This document shows positions 12,801 through 25,572 of a stretch of 64,000 nt of DNA, piece by piece; position 1 is the stretch's first letter; the number at the start of each line of letters is the position of its first letter. A program made the translations under genes and the position numbers. Below the pieces are notes generated by a model. The model did no database searches and had not been told where the DNA came from. It saw only the letters and a list, made by a program, of their open reading frames with translations. The stretch is from Mangifera indica (lineage: Eukaryota; Streptophyta; Magnoliopsida; Sapindales; Anacardiaceae), in contig NC_058154.1 in NCBI RefSeq assembly GCF_011075055.1, positions 8,935,620 to 8,999,619 of the forward strand, read 5' to 3'.

Positions 12801-15800
12801 TGCCGTGAATTTTTTTTTAGAATTATTTTCCCTTCCATAACCAAGATAATCTTCACCATTCTTTGTCTTTCATAATCCTCTATCCTATTCCTAATCATGG
12901 TGTAACATATCCTCGTCCAGTACCATTTGTCCCTCTTAACTCTCTCACCTTGCCTTGGCCATCCACTGAGTATTCAACTGTTGTCCAAAATAACCCCAAC
13001 ATAAATTTTTTGGAACCTTCCATTACATAATCAGTTGTCCATCCTTAAGAACTTCATCCAACACACTTAAGTGACTACCATTGTTCTATTACTCAGGCTA
13101 ATTCTTCTTAAAGTTTAGGTATCGTTTATCCTATTGAAAATTATTTATCTTATGATAAATTCACTTATTCTCATAATTCATTCCTTACTACTTTGTCTTT
13201 AATTAATTAACCTAAAACATTTGTTAAAGTTGTACAAGTTCCAAAATGGCATGATGCAATGCAGGCTACAATACAAGCTCTTGAGAATAACAACACTTGT
13301 CCTTCTTCCTCGTGACAAGAAACTGTTTGGTTGCAAGTGGACTTTTAGGATTAAAAGGAAGTTTGATGGGTCTATTGAACACTACAAAGCTAGACTTGTA
13401 GCAAAATGATACACTCAATTAGAAGGAATCAACTACCATGAGACTTTCACTCTTGGGGCCAGACTTGCCACTATTAGTGTCCTTCTTGTTGTAGCTATTG
13501 TTAAATAATAACCTCTTTATTAGCTTAATAGTAATAATACATTCTTACATGGAGATTTGGATGAGGAAGTATACATGATACTTCTACCTGAGTATCAACA
13601 AAATGGGGAGAATCATGTTTGTCAACTTAATAAATATCTTTATGGTCTTAAACAAGCATCTCAAAATTAGTTTTCCAAACTCTCTCAAGCCCTTTTTTGA
13701 TGTTGGCTTTACACAACCTAAATCTGATTATTATGTATTTTGTTGCTTTAAAAATGGTTACTCACTCTTTGTACTTGTCTATGTTGATGACATAGTAATT
13801 ACAAGAACTAATGAATCAATCATTCTTACCTTAAAATCATATCTTAGCCACATATTTCATCTCAAAGGTCTTGGCAAACTGAAATATTTTTGGGGGTTAG
13901 AAGTTTCTGATTCTAGGCAAGGCATTTTATCAATTAGCAAAAATATGTTCTCAACGTCCTTGAAGATTCTAGTCTATTTGGTGCTCGTCCAATCTCTTCC
14001 TCGTGGAAATAAATCTTATACTTAACAACACTGATGGTGACATTTTCCATGAGGCTTCATCTTATCAGCATTTATTTTGAAGACTTATCTTACTATCAGT
14101 CGACCAGACATTATTCACACAGTTTATATTTTAAGTCTATCATGCACCAACCCAAAAAGCCTTACATGAATACCACCACACATGTGCTTCGATATCTCAA
14201 AATAAGTCCAAGTGAAGATCTTTTCATTTATACTAATACTAACTTATAACTTCAAGCCTATATATTGTAATTCGTATTGGGTTAATTGTCCTATGATTCT
14301 TGGAAAACCAAGAAACAAAATACTATATCCTCATCTTTCACAGAAGTAGAGTATAGAGCTATAGTTGTGACTATTTGTGAAAATCATATGGTTTAGCTAC
14401 TTGCTTTGTGATCTTGGTGTCCCACCTACGTCTCTCATTCCTCCCTTCTGTGACAATCAAGCAACCTTGCATATTATCGTTAATCTTGTCTTCCATGGAC
14501 TCACCGAAAATATCAAAATTGATTATCATGTAGTTTGAGACAAAATTCAAACTGGTCTTACATGTACTTCTCACGTTCCTACCTCTCACCAGTTAACTAA
14601 TTAGTTTACCAAAACATTGGGTAAAAAGCAATTTAATTTTTTAAAAAGACAAGTTAGACATTTGTAACCTACATGCTCCAACTAGAGAGGAGTATTAGAT
14701 AATATTCTTCATGATTATGGGGTTAAACCTGTAAAAACTTGGGATTCAATAGATTAATTTGCTCCTTGTACATAGTACTAATTTAGTACTACATTAGCAC
14801 AAATCATGAGATTCAATAAGTTAATTTTCTCCTTATCCAACACTATTTTAGTACTAGTCTAGCAAAAATTATTTATTTTCCTTTTGTATTGTACTCTTAT
14901 GATTGTATATAAATACCTCTTCTAGTAATGAAATGATAATCCACCTCACTTTCTTTCATTCTTAACAAATATGTATGCGCATAAATGAAAATATTACATC
15001 TTTCGTATTATTTTTCTATTCAACAAAACTATGTGCACAATCTTACAAACAATGACATGTCACTATGTAATTGTATGTTGTTTTATCTCTATTTTAAAAT
15101 TACCCAATCATATGGTAATATGTCATTATTTGAGCACAAAAATGTGCAAACTGTTTATACACATAGCACTACTCTTTTCTATTTACATTTTTGGTTTGTG
15201 TTTGTTTATAGGATATGTTACCTAAATTCTATTTGAGTTGCAATGAGATGATAGAAAAATGGAAGGCTTCCATCTCAAACAAAGAATACGGTGAGTTAGA
15301 TGTTTACCCTGACATTACGGCTTTAACATCAGATGTGATTTCTCGAGCAGCATTTGGCAGCAGCTATGAAGAAGGAAGAAAAATATTTCAACTCCTCAAT
15401 GAACAAATTAATCTTCTCACACAAGTTTTGCCCTTCTTTCACATACCAGGATGGAGGTAATTTGTGTGTATTAATTTGTGGAATTCTTTTTGGAAGATGA
15501 ATATGAAAACAAGAAACTTAATTTTATATTTTAAACAACTCTATTAGTAAAATTAAACCTTTTTTTTTTTTTCATTTACTTCCTTTGCAAAGATTACATG
15601 GTAACCTAACTATGTCTTGCATGCTAGTTGCATTAAATTTCTATCATCATCATAAGAGGACTCCATTTCTAATTAGATTTATTTTAAAAATTTGCAGGTT
15701 TTTACCCTTTAAAGCAAATAGAAAATTGAAAAGTAATCATAATGAAATTCGAGAACTAATAATAGGTATCATAAAGAAAAGAGAGGAGGCCCTGATGATT

Positions 15801-16595
15801 GGAAAAGCAAATAATGATGATTTGTTGGGTTTATTAGTGGAATCAAACCACAGTGAAATTGAAGAGCATGGGAACAAACAAAATGGGATGAGCCTTGAAG
15901 AGGTGATTGAAGAGTGCAAACTCTTTTATTTTGCAGGTCAGAAGACTACTCAATCATTGATTGTGTGGGCAATGGTTTCATTATGTATGCATCCAAATTG
16001 GCAAAAACATGCAAGAGAAGAAGTTTTCGAAGTTTTCGGTAGCAAAGTGCCACGATTTGATGAGTTGAACCATTTGAAAGAAGTAAAGATATTTTTATTT
16101 ATAAATTTCTATTTCATTGATCTTCATGCATAATGTTTTAATATATATATATATACGTGTTCGTAGGTAAATAAAATACTTCATGAGACCCTCAGGTTGT
16201 ATCCACCAGCAAATCTCTTAACTAGAACAACTATTAAAGAGTCCAAATTAGGAGAACTCACAATACCACATGGAGTTCAACTTTCAATTCCAATCATTCT
16301 AGTTCATCATGACGAAGATAATTGGGGAGCTGATGCAAAAGAGTTCAATCCTGATAGATTTTCCCATGGAGTTTCCCAAGCATCAAAGAATGATCAAGTC
16401 TCATTCTTCCCATTTGGTTGGGGTCCAAGAATATGCATCGGACAAAACTTCGCATTGCTAGAAGCAAAACTAGCCTTGGCAATGATTCTACAAAATTTCT
16501 CATTTCAGCTTTCTCCAACTTATGTTCATGCTCCTACTCGTAATTTAACTCTAAAACCTCAATATGGTGCCCAAATCATCTTAAGCAAAATTTAG
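9850..16595 (+). CDS. CYP72A: CYP72A-type cytochrome P450, gene B
   Basis: Exons 9850-10129, 10655-10872, 15212-15456, 15698-16082 and 16167-16595 join to 518 codons, the normal CYP72A length. The N-terminus ([14 protein letters not shown]) forms a membrane anchor of about 25 residues followed by basic WLKPRRLEK. Motifs: ETLR at 383-386, FNPDRF, and haem loop [10 protein letters not shown] with Cys466. Oddity: the I-helix motif reads AGQKTT, with Lys330 (codon 15942-15944) where A, C and D have Glu. That acid belongs to the conserved (A/G)Gx(D/E)T(T/S) oxygen-activation motif, so activity is doubtful although every exon is open. Intron 2 (10873-15211) is swollen by a 4-kb copia element and holds a decoy acceptor before it. 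A solo LTR sits 245 bp upstream of the ATG. Confidence 0.88.
10984..14967 (+). mobile_element. Ty1/copia element inside intron 2 of gene B
   Basis: 5' LTR 10984-11260 (277 bp) and 3' LTR 14693-14967 (275 bp) both start TATTAGA and end TTAACA. A TGGTATCAAGG primer-binding site follows the 5' LTR, and a purine tract (AGAGAGGAG) precedes the 3' LTR. Internally: a gag zinc-knuckle remnant near 12060-12110, integrase/RT pieces ([11 protein letters not shown] near 13340, YVDDIVITR at about 13779), and an RNase H tail to 14640. Stops and shifts break every domain. The LTRs differ at many positions, so the insertion is old. Flanks are GATAT on the left and AATAT on the right. Confidence 0.9.
15019..15175 (+). 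repeat. Short MITE-like repeat in intron 2 of gene B
   Basis: Contains AAAACTATGTGCACAAT at its left and TATACACATAGCACTACT at its right, with ATGACATGTCA/CAATCATATGG in the middle. It belongs to the family of about 160-190 bp repeats found repeatedly in the window (25627, 29787, 33216, 45771, 58975, 61897, 62109). Confidence 0.6.
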
Positions 16596-18061
16596 TTTTG
16601 TACTATACTTTCTTTTGATTTAATTACCTCTTTATTAGTGTCAAAAAATAAAATAATCTTAGGGTATGTTTGATTCGATACAAATTATTAGTTTGTATGT
16701 ATAAATAATTATTGTGTTTGATTGAAAGTAATTTAAATGTTTTTACTCTTAGGGAATATTAAGATATTATTTTTATTTAAATGTTTTTACAAAATTATTA
16801 GACATGTTTGATACTGATTTTGTTTGCCCTCTTGACTCATCTAGTCTTGTTATTAAAGCTAAACAAAAGTGTGAAAACTCTTATTTAGTTGCAGCTTTAA
16901 TGACCTCTATGAATTATCTCCTATTATTGTTGTTTATTCTTCTTTTCGTGGTTTGCTTGATATCTAGCATCATCGTCTTAGTCATCCATTATCCTATGTT
17001 TTCCTTTATATCTGGTCTAATTCATCTCTTGCATGATCTCTTATTTGTGTGCCATATGTGTCCTCTTGGTAAAAGTCATCACCTATATTTTACCATACAT
17101 ACTTACATCATTCAAGGTTCTCTTGAGCTTCTTCACCTTAATGTATGAGGTCCTACTTTTGTCTTTTTGTTCTCATCTTTTAAATATTATTTGTCTATTA
17201 TTAATGATTTTAGTCGGTATACATGATTATACCTAATGTTTAACAAATCTGATGTTATTATTGTTTTTTTTTTCAAACTCAAGCTAATGATAGAAAAATT
17301 TCTTTCATATTCTATTTGAATTGTTCGTTATGATGGTGGTGGTGAATTTGACAATAAATTGTTCCATTCTTTTCTAAGTCACACAATATTACACATTAAT
17401 TATCTTGTCTTTATACTCCTACTTAAAATAGTGTTGTTAAAAGAAAACACCATGATATGGTAGGAAAAAGACATTATAATTTATTACAAGCCACATGCCT
17501 TTTAGGTGAAGGCTTTTTCTATTTTTGTATTTTTTATTAACATATTTCTCACACTATTGTTCAAGAAGAAGAGCCCTTTTTAAGGTTCTTCTTCGATGTC
17601 CACCTAACTTTGGCTTTTTGTAAACTTTTGAGTGTGCTTGTTATACTTTTGACCTTAATTGTTGCACATAAATTTCTCCCTGTCTATTCTCTGTCTATAT
17701 TGTCTATGTTTAGGGTATAATGCTTCTTATTATGGGTTTCATTGCCTTCATGTACCCACTGGCCATTTCTACATCTCTCACTCTAATTTGTTTCATGAAA
17801 GTAGCTTTCCTGGGTATGTTACTATTCCTTCTTCCTTGAAGCCTCTTTCAAGGTTTCACTCATCGTTAGTTCCTTCCATGACTATTTATATCTCTATTTT
17901 TGTAGACCCATATCTATGTGACCTTTCTGTTATGGTATCTAACCTTGTACTGCTTGGTTGTAACTTACAATCATTATCAGAATCTCTAGGTTCTTTTACC
18001 TCATCGTCAGTTAATCCGTTTGTCTCATCCACAAAGCTTCTATTGACTCTTCTATATCACA

Positions 18062-20222
18062 TGTAACACCCCTCTTTGGACAATTACTCATATTCAAAAT
18101 ATACACCCTGAAAATGTAACCTATCAAACCTCCATAATATGTCATCATAATTATTAAATGTAATACATTGAAAACAATCCCACAATCATAAAAGTGTATT
18201 ATAAAATTTAATATGATGATTCAAACACTATCTAAATCACATATATAAAACTATCTAAACGTAAATATGTGTCCATACCAAATCAATACAAAACAATTAT
18301 CTATTAAATCCAAATGCATCAATACATATAAAAAGGATTCATATTAATATAATAACTAGTTCATAAATAAAGACATTCAAGCCCTTACCCTCATGCGTCT
18401 TATCAAGTCATATCGTTAGTCTCCTTACCACACCCCACTACTTTGGGACCCTACTTACAAAATCACACAACAAACATGTGAGTGAATTTACATTCAGTAA
18501 GTAGCAAAAGTAATATATAAGGTAATGTTATTTCTGTCATTAGGAAATCCACAGATGTTTTCCCAACATCCCAGATACCCATCTTGATTATCTCAATGTC
18601 TAGCATCCTCACTCACCTAACGAGGTGTCATCTCGAATGACTAACCCTTACGATGTACATCGATGTCCTAAACATCGTGTGAAAAACTATGATATCTTGA
18701 ATGTCATTCTTATGTGTAATTCATACACATACCGATCGGGCTTGTGCTATTGAGACAATATTACTCATATGATGGGACCCCAGACCTCTCCCGTCTTCAC
18801 ACATGTATCCCAAATGCTATAACACTTATCGTCAGTACAGAATCATGTAGATTTATTAGTCATCCGAAATATACACTTTAAAAGACATGACCTATCAGAT
18901 CTCCATAATATGTCATCACAGTTAATAAATGTAATACATTGAAAACAATTCCACAATCACAAAAGTATATTATAAAATTTGATATGATAATTCAAACACT
19001 ATCTGAATCACATATATAAAACCATCTAAATGTAAATATACATCCAAACCAAATCAATACAAAATAATTATCTATCAAATCCAAGTACATCAATACATGT
19101 AAAAGGGATTCATATCAAATCCAAGTACATCAATATATGTATACCACTTACATAGGTAGAATTTCCCTAAATGCCAACCAGCATGTGTCATAGACACAAG
19201 CGTATGTCACTAAAATCTCAGAATTTCTAGAATTTTGAATCTAGTTTTCTGGCACTTTCCAAGCTTCCATATGAAACCAAAACTCTTCTAAGAAAAATAT
19301 ATTTCATAGCCAACATCTTACCATACAGTCATATTTCGCAATATACCCATGAATCGATAATCTAAATATCATCAACATAGCATAACACATCCTATATTCA
19401 AATCTTATCCTATATTACATTGCAAAAGTACATTCCATCACATATAAATATAGGAGAAATTTTAACCTTCTATCAACCCCAACAAACCATTAACATCAAT
19501 TTAAACAACCCATTACCCATATATAAAGGAAATCAACACTGAACCAAGATCAAACAATTCTAAACTATAAATTGAACAATAACTATGCAAAAACTCAATC
19601 AATCCTTACATCAATAAGTAATCAAACATCATGTGCACAATCAATTTGGAAGCATCAAAAGTAATTCAATACAGAATATCAAATGAAATCGTGCTACTTA
19701 CTTTGGTATGATGACGATGATAGTCTTCTCGTGGCTTGAAATGGTTTTAAAGGCTCCTCTCCTAGCAAGACATGGTTCTAGCACTCTCTAATACTTCATT
19801 CTCTCTTATTTAGCTTAAAGAATTTTAGAGAAAAAGTAACTGTTGTACGCTTTACAATTGTTTTTATTTTCACATTAAACAAACGTATATGAGCATGTGT
19901 GTTAAACACACAGCTGTGTACACCAATTATAAAGCATTAAAACCACATCGCATAATTTTCCAGAACGTATCCTTATCCTAGAATTCAAAATTCACTAAAC
20001 AAACACAATTGTGTACCCTACTTACAAGTGGCATGCATCCTGATCAATTCTAACCAAATCATACGATACGTGAAAAGACCATTCCACATCATGCTCAAGC
20101 ATGCAACCTCTCATACACAGTCGTGCATGCCACAATTTACATAATAGCTTCTTAAGCACAATCTCATATAGGAAAACACTAAAAAGACCAAAATAATCTC
20201 AAGCATACCTTTGGATGTTACA
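18062..20222. mobile_element. 2.16-kb solo LTR-like insertion in the copia remnant
   Basis: Starts TGTAACACCCC and ends GGATGTTACA, an inverted terminal match with TG...CA ends. The first copia remnant has the uninterrupted site (TATATCACCTTTAG near 3693-3706). The flanks TCACA and CCACC each differ by one base from TCACC of the empty site, fitting a decayed 5-bp duplication. It has no coding region. TGTAACA...TGTTACA ends are common in plant Ty3/gypsy LTRs, so a solo gypsy LTR is the likely reading; a non-autonomous DNA element is possible. Confidence 0.7.
18096..19138. repeat. Direct repeats inside the 2.16-kb insertion
   Basis: About 250 bp at 18096-18348 (starting AAAATATACACCCTG) returns at 18865-19113 with scattered differences. 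The end of the second copy is itself duplicated as a short tandem (TATCAAATCCAAGTACATCA, twice between about 19073 and 19138). Confidence 0.75.
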
Positions 20223-22199
20223 CCACCTTTAGTTGCTTTTGTCTCTTTTGTGCACTTTTTGTTTGATCAATCTAAAACATCACTACTCTAGCCTAAAATC
20301 TAAGCATAAATCAAATCATGACCACCTCATGCTCTTTTTACTAGAGCTTTGAACCTTATATTAGATGAGTTGACCACCTTCAAGCAAGCTTTACCTTTTT
20401 CTCATTGGCATTAGGTGATGAGTGAAGAGCATGATGGCTTAATGTGGAATAATACATAGGTTCTTGTTTCATCATCTCCTTAGTAGAATTTTGTTGGTTT
20501 GTTATTGGGTTTACAAGATGAAACGACATGTATATTGAGCACTATAAGGTTCGTGTGGTTGTTAAGGGTTTTCATCAATAAGCTAATTTTGGAGATACCT
20601 TTAGTCATATTGTCAAGTCAACTACCATCCATATCATTCTTACTTTTGTCATCATGTATGGTTGGCCATTGAGTCAACCTGATTTCAAAAATGCTTTTTT
20701 ATAAGGGATTTCACCAAAGCGGTATTCATGGAGTAAACTCCTAGTTTCACTAACACTAGATGACCATCTCATGTTTGTTGTCTTATTAAGGCTATATATA
20801 GCCTTAAACATACATCTCATGCATGGTATATTGGTTATACTTCTTTCAACTTAACTATGGATTTGTCAATAGTTGGCCCAATCCCTCATATTATCCATCA
20901 AACCTAATTATCCTTTGTTGTGGTTATGCTTGTTTATATGGATAATTTAGTTATGGCTCGTTTTGATACATCAACTATTACAACTTGTGTATCTACCCTA
21001 TGTATGTTCTGCCTCTGATTGTTAGGATTTGGATTCCCTCATATTCTTTTTTGGTATGGAAGTTGTTTGATAGTTCACCATCTTATATCTTTCTCAATGT
21101 CACTACACGATAAATTTGCTTTAAAGTTTCTAACTTGACTCGTGCGCTCCCAGTGATACGTCTTTTATCATTTCCAAGATGTTACTATCTACCAAAGATG
21201 TCCAATTTCTTGATGTTACACTCTTTCGCAATATGATTAGTGGTCTTCAATAGCTAACCCTCACTTAATCTGATACTCCATTTATTATCAATCAGGTCAC
21301 CTAGCGATTAGCTAATCCTACTCACTAGGACATGCAAGTAGTCAAGCGTATTTTTCAGTATAGTAAAGGTACCTTATTTCTTAGTCTTACCTTTCAATGT
21401 GACTTCAACCTTCATCTCTTAGTTTCATTTAATTCAGTTTGGGTCGCCGATGTTTTAATATGATGATCTATCACTAGTGGATGTGTTTTTCTTAGTCTTA
21501 ACCTTATTTGCTATATTGGCAAGAAACAGGTTGTTGTGTCCTAATCTACTATAGAGTCTAAGTACCATGCCCTCACTTATGTTGTTACTGACATTCGGTA
21601 GGTTTGTTATCTTTAATGTGAGCTAGGCATTCCTCTTCGTTCATCTCAACTTCTACTTTGTGGCAATCAGTCTACTTTACACATAGCTACCAATCCTATA
21701 TTTCATGGTCGCACATGACACATTGACATTGATCTATGCTTCACCCGTGTGATGATTGCTCATGTGGCTCTTCATCTTCAACAAGTTACTATGGTCTCTT
21801 AGTTTGCAGATATATTTACCAAAAAGTTGTCATGAGCATTTTCTTTCCTTGTGTCTCAAATTGCAACTTTGTGAGTTATTGCTACAATTGCAAGGGAGTG
21901 CTAAAGGGAATATATGGTTTAATTATATTCATGTATATTGTATTTGTTTATATTTTATCTTAATTAGTTGTAAATGATTTATTCTATTTGTAAAGGATTA
22001 GAATTTTTCTTCAGACTTTATTGCAACTGTATATATTATACAACTTTTCATCAATAATATATAAGTTAATTCACAAGTCTTCATGAACAACTTATTAAAT
22101 AGGAAAAATTTTTTGAGTCATTCTAATTTCCATGCACTCTTATATTAATATATATAGCTTAAACATTTTCCTTCTCTATCTTTCTCTTTATAAGTCATT

Positions 22200-22422
22200 T
22201 TACCTAAGATGACGTGATAAGAAAATGGAAGATTTCAATCTCAAATGAAGAGTTGCATGAGTTAGATGTTTGGCGTGACATTAAGGCTTTGACATTAAAT
22301 GTGATTTCTCAAACAACATTTGGTAGTAGTTATGAAGATGGAAGAAATATATTTGAACACATAACCCAACAAATTAATATTATCACTCAAGTGTTTTACT
22401 TCTTTCACATTCCAGGATGGAT
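22200..22422 (+). pseudogene. CYP72A-like exon 3 relic
   Basis: Paralogue of the exon-3 relic at 5641-5867. It reads ELDVWRDIKALTLNVISQTTFG and ends HIPGWM; the last exon base before the GT donor is T instead of G. Nothing else of the P450 follows: at about 22527 the sequence jumps to what lies at about 9268 in the first block, so exons 4-5 were lost by deletion. Confidence 0.75.
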
Positions 22423-22834
22423 GTAATCTGAACTAATTTTGGCATGTTCTATGATATAGTTCTGAAATGTTTCAAAAAATTATTTCGAAAAAAAAAAACC
22501 AACAATTGAATATTATAAGTTCAAAGAGAAAGATGGGACACACTCATCGTGATGGCATCAAAGAGCTTAGGCCCAAACTGAAGCAAGCCAACAACTTAAA
22601 AAAAAAAATTGTGATGATGTTAATTTACATGTTAACATTTTATATATGCAACAACTCCATATTTTTTCTTTTACTGATTACCTTTAAATTTTTTAGTGGT
22701 AGAAAAATCAAAGATGCCTACCGAAACCAAAAGATTCCTTGACCCATTGAAATAGTTTTGGGGTCCATCCGCATCCCAACTCACAAGAGTCTTAAAAACT
22801 TTTTCCCAATAAGAGTAGGCCATCCTGATTAACA

Positions 22835-22845
22835 TAAATAAAAGG
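22835..22845 (+). promoter_or_regulatory. Altered TATA box of gene C
   Basis: Reads TAAATAAAAGG where gene B has TATATAAAAGG; the surrounding promoter is nearly identical to that of gene B. It lies about 62 bp upstream of the ATG at 22897. Confidence 0.5.
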
Positions 22846-23993
22846 CTTTATTTCCATTTCCTTATTCAAATTGTTCTCTCTTAAAGTTTCCTGAAAATGG
22901 AGATTTCAGTTACATCTCTTTCCTTGTCTATTGCTTTTACTGCTCTTATAACATGTCTATGGAAGGTGCTAAACTGGGTTTGGTTGAAGCCAAGGAGGTT
23001 AGAGAAGTTGCTTCGACAGCAAGGTTTCTCCGGCAACTCGTACAAACTTCTCCATGGAGACACAAAGGAAATGTTTGTGATCACAAAACAAGCTAAAACA
23101 AGACCCATCAACTCCCTTTCCCATGATATTGCCTCTCAAGTCGTTCCATTTCATCATCATATCATCAAAAATTATGGTATGCCAATTTCCTTTCAATTAA
23201 GATTCTAAGTTATTGTTACCTTGATGCATTAGATTTGGCTTTCCCAGAAAAGTACTTTCATCCAGCAATAGAGCCGTGTCAATTTGTCTTTCTTAGATGC
23301 ATGGAACTTGACTGACTTGGTATAAGAAATTATAAAATAATTTTATAAGTGAAACAATACCAAAGAAAATTCTAGCATGTAGTGACTGGTGATGTATGTC
23401 CTTACGGATGCACAACATTGTTTACTTGAATTAAAGACTATAGAAAATTAAAACAAAAGTAAAAATTTGGTTGGTTCATCACTATATGTTTTTAAATTAA
23501 CAAAAGAATAATTAAATAAGTCAAATGGTCATTTCAACATCAATTAAAAGGGTAAACTATATTGTGTACATGTCATACAAATGTTACGTATATGATAAAA
23601 TAAAATTATTACTGATAGTACTCAAATATTGAATTTCAAAATCATTTTTCCCATGAATATTACATGAAAGAAATCCTTAATATGGGAGGGCACAACACCA
23701 ACCATAAACATCACAGACCCCAAATTGATCAGGGATATCATGTCAAACCCTGAAATTTTTCCAAAACCCAAGAGGAATCCACTAGCCTTGTTGGTAGTGA
23801 ATGGGATGGCGAGGTATGAGGGTGCTCAATGGCTCAAAGTCAGAAAGATTGCTAATCCAGCTTTCCATCTTGAAAAGTTGAAGGTCTCATTTTTATCCTC
23901 TATAACTCATGCAATAATTTGTATGCGCATGAATGAAAAAAAAATCTTTGATTTTTTTATTTACTTTTTTGTTTGTCTTTGTATATAGGATAT

Positions 23994-25572
23994 TATTAGA
24001 CAATATTCCCCATTATTATAGGTTAAACCTGCACAAATCATGGGATTCAAAAGCTTAATTTTTTCTTTGTACATATCACTAATTTAGCACTAGATTAACA
24101 CAAATCATTGGATTCAATAACTTAATTTTCTCCTTATACATAGCACTAATTTTGTAGTAGTTTAACACAAATTATGTATTTTCCTTTTGTATTGTGCTCC
24201 CATGTTTGTATATAAACACCTCTTCTAGTAATGAAATAATAATCCAGTTCACTTTTTTCCATTATTAACATGGTATCAGAGTTTGAGGCTCTTCTTCTTT
24301 TACTCCCATAAATTTGTTTTTCTTAGTCATGACTACGACAAGTAAACCTTCATAGTTCTATATTTTTTGCACCATTCTAACAATCAAGGTGCCCTTTTAG
24401 TCTCTCAACCGTTGAATGGGAATAACTACTCAACTTGGAGTTGTGTTGTTCGTATGGCATTGGAAGCCAAGAACAAACTTGGCTTATTGATGGGTTAATT
24501 ACTCAACCTTCTAAGGCTACCACAACTTATTTTCAGTTAAATCTAATGAGATAACATCATTCTCTATTGGCTCATCAATGTTGTTTCTCCAACTATTGCC
24601 AACAACATTATTTATGCAACCACAGCTTGTGAGGTTTTGAGTAACTTACAAGATGGATTCTCACAGAAAAATGTCCCTCATCTCTTTAAGATATGACATG
24701 TTATCTCAAATCATAGAGAAGAAACAAATTCTATTGTCACTTATTATGTTGTCTTAAAAGGTCATCAGACATATCCTTCTTGAAAGTGTGAAGCTCTTAA
24801 GGACCATAGTATTCTTGTTGTTGTTGATAACCTCTATGGATTATCTCATGAGTCTCAATGATTCTTATAGTGTGGTTAGCACCCAAATTCTTTTGATGGA
24901 TTCACTTCCATAAGTTAACAAGGCTTATGTCTTATTATCACAAGAAGAACGTCAAAGGACCATATCCCAAACATTTTCTACAAACATTGAGCAATCAACC
25001 ATGGTTGCCTCCAATCAGACCTACAAGTGCAATTCCAACCTCACTACAATTATCACTATTGTGAGATAGATGGCCACAGTGAATCTTGGTGTAGGATAAA
25101 TCAAAAAGGAATTCCATCAAAAAGAAACTTGTCCAAGCATTCCAATACTAAGCCTCCATCTTTTGTTGTTGTTGCTACATCCTCTTCAGAAAAACATGAT
25201 GATACCTTATCATTCACTCCGGAGCAATTTCACTAGCTTCTTGCTCTTATTCCTTCTAGTAATGTTACTTCTGTAGCAAATGTTTCAGGCTTGTTTTCTT
25301 GATTCGTATCTCATCTTTTTCTTAATTCATGAAATATAGATTCTGATGCCACAAATCATATGGCTTCATCCTCAGTTAGCCTTGGTTCAAAAATTTCAAT
25401 TCAGTCTGCTGTAAATAAATTACCAATTAGACAAACAGACCTTGTAATTCATGTTGGCACTTGTAAACCTACCCCAAACCTTAAATTAAAAAGTTCTTTT
25501 TATGTTTCCACTTTTCAGTTTAATTTACTATCAATTAGTAAATTAAATAAACAGCGCCAATATTTAATAACA
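23994..25572 (+). mobile_element. Truncated copia element in intron 2 of gene C
   Basis: 5' LTR 23994-24270, primer-binding site TGGTATCAGAG, then the gag region with a zinc-knuckle-like segment ([14 protein letters not shown] near 25050) and the protease/early pol start. It then jumps at about 25568 to the last bases of the 3' LTR (TAACA). It is the same insertion as in gene B, with the pol genes and most of the 3' LTR deleted. Confidence 0.85.

Larger units (their letters stand above)
16800..21890 (+). mobile_element. Degenerate Ty1/copia pol remnant, second copy
   Basis: Paralogue of the 2440-5330 remnant, at the same place relative to the preceding P450 gene. It shows the same landmarks (CPLGKSH near 17060, HKGFHC-like integrase tail near 17740, RT piece near 20680, RNase H tail near 21800), all broken by stops. 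It is interrupted by the solo LTR 18062-20222 and followed by LTR-like sequence at about 21899-22083. Confidence 0.8.
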
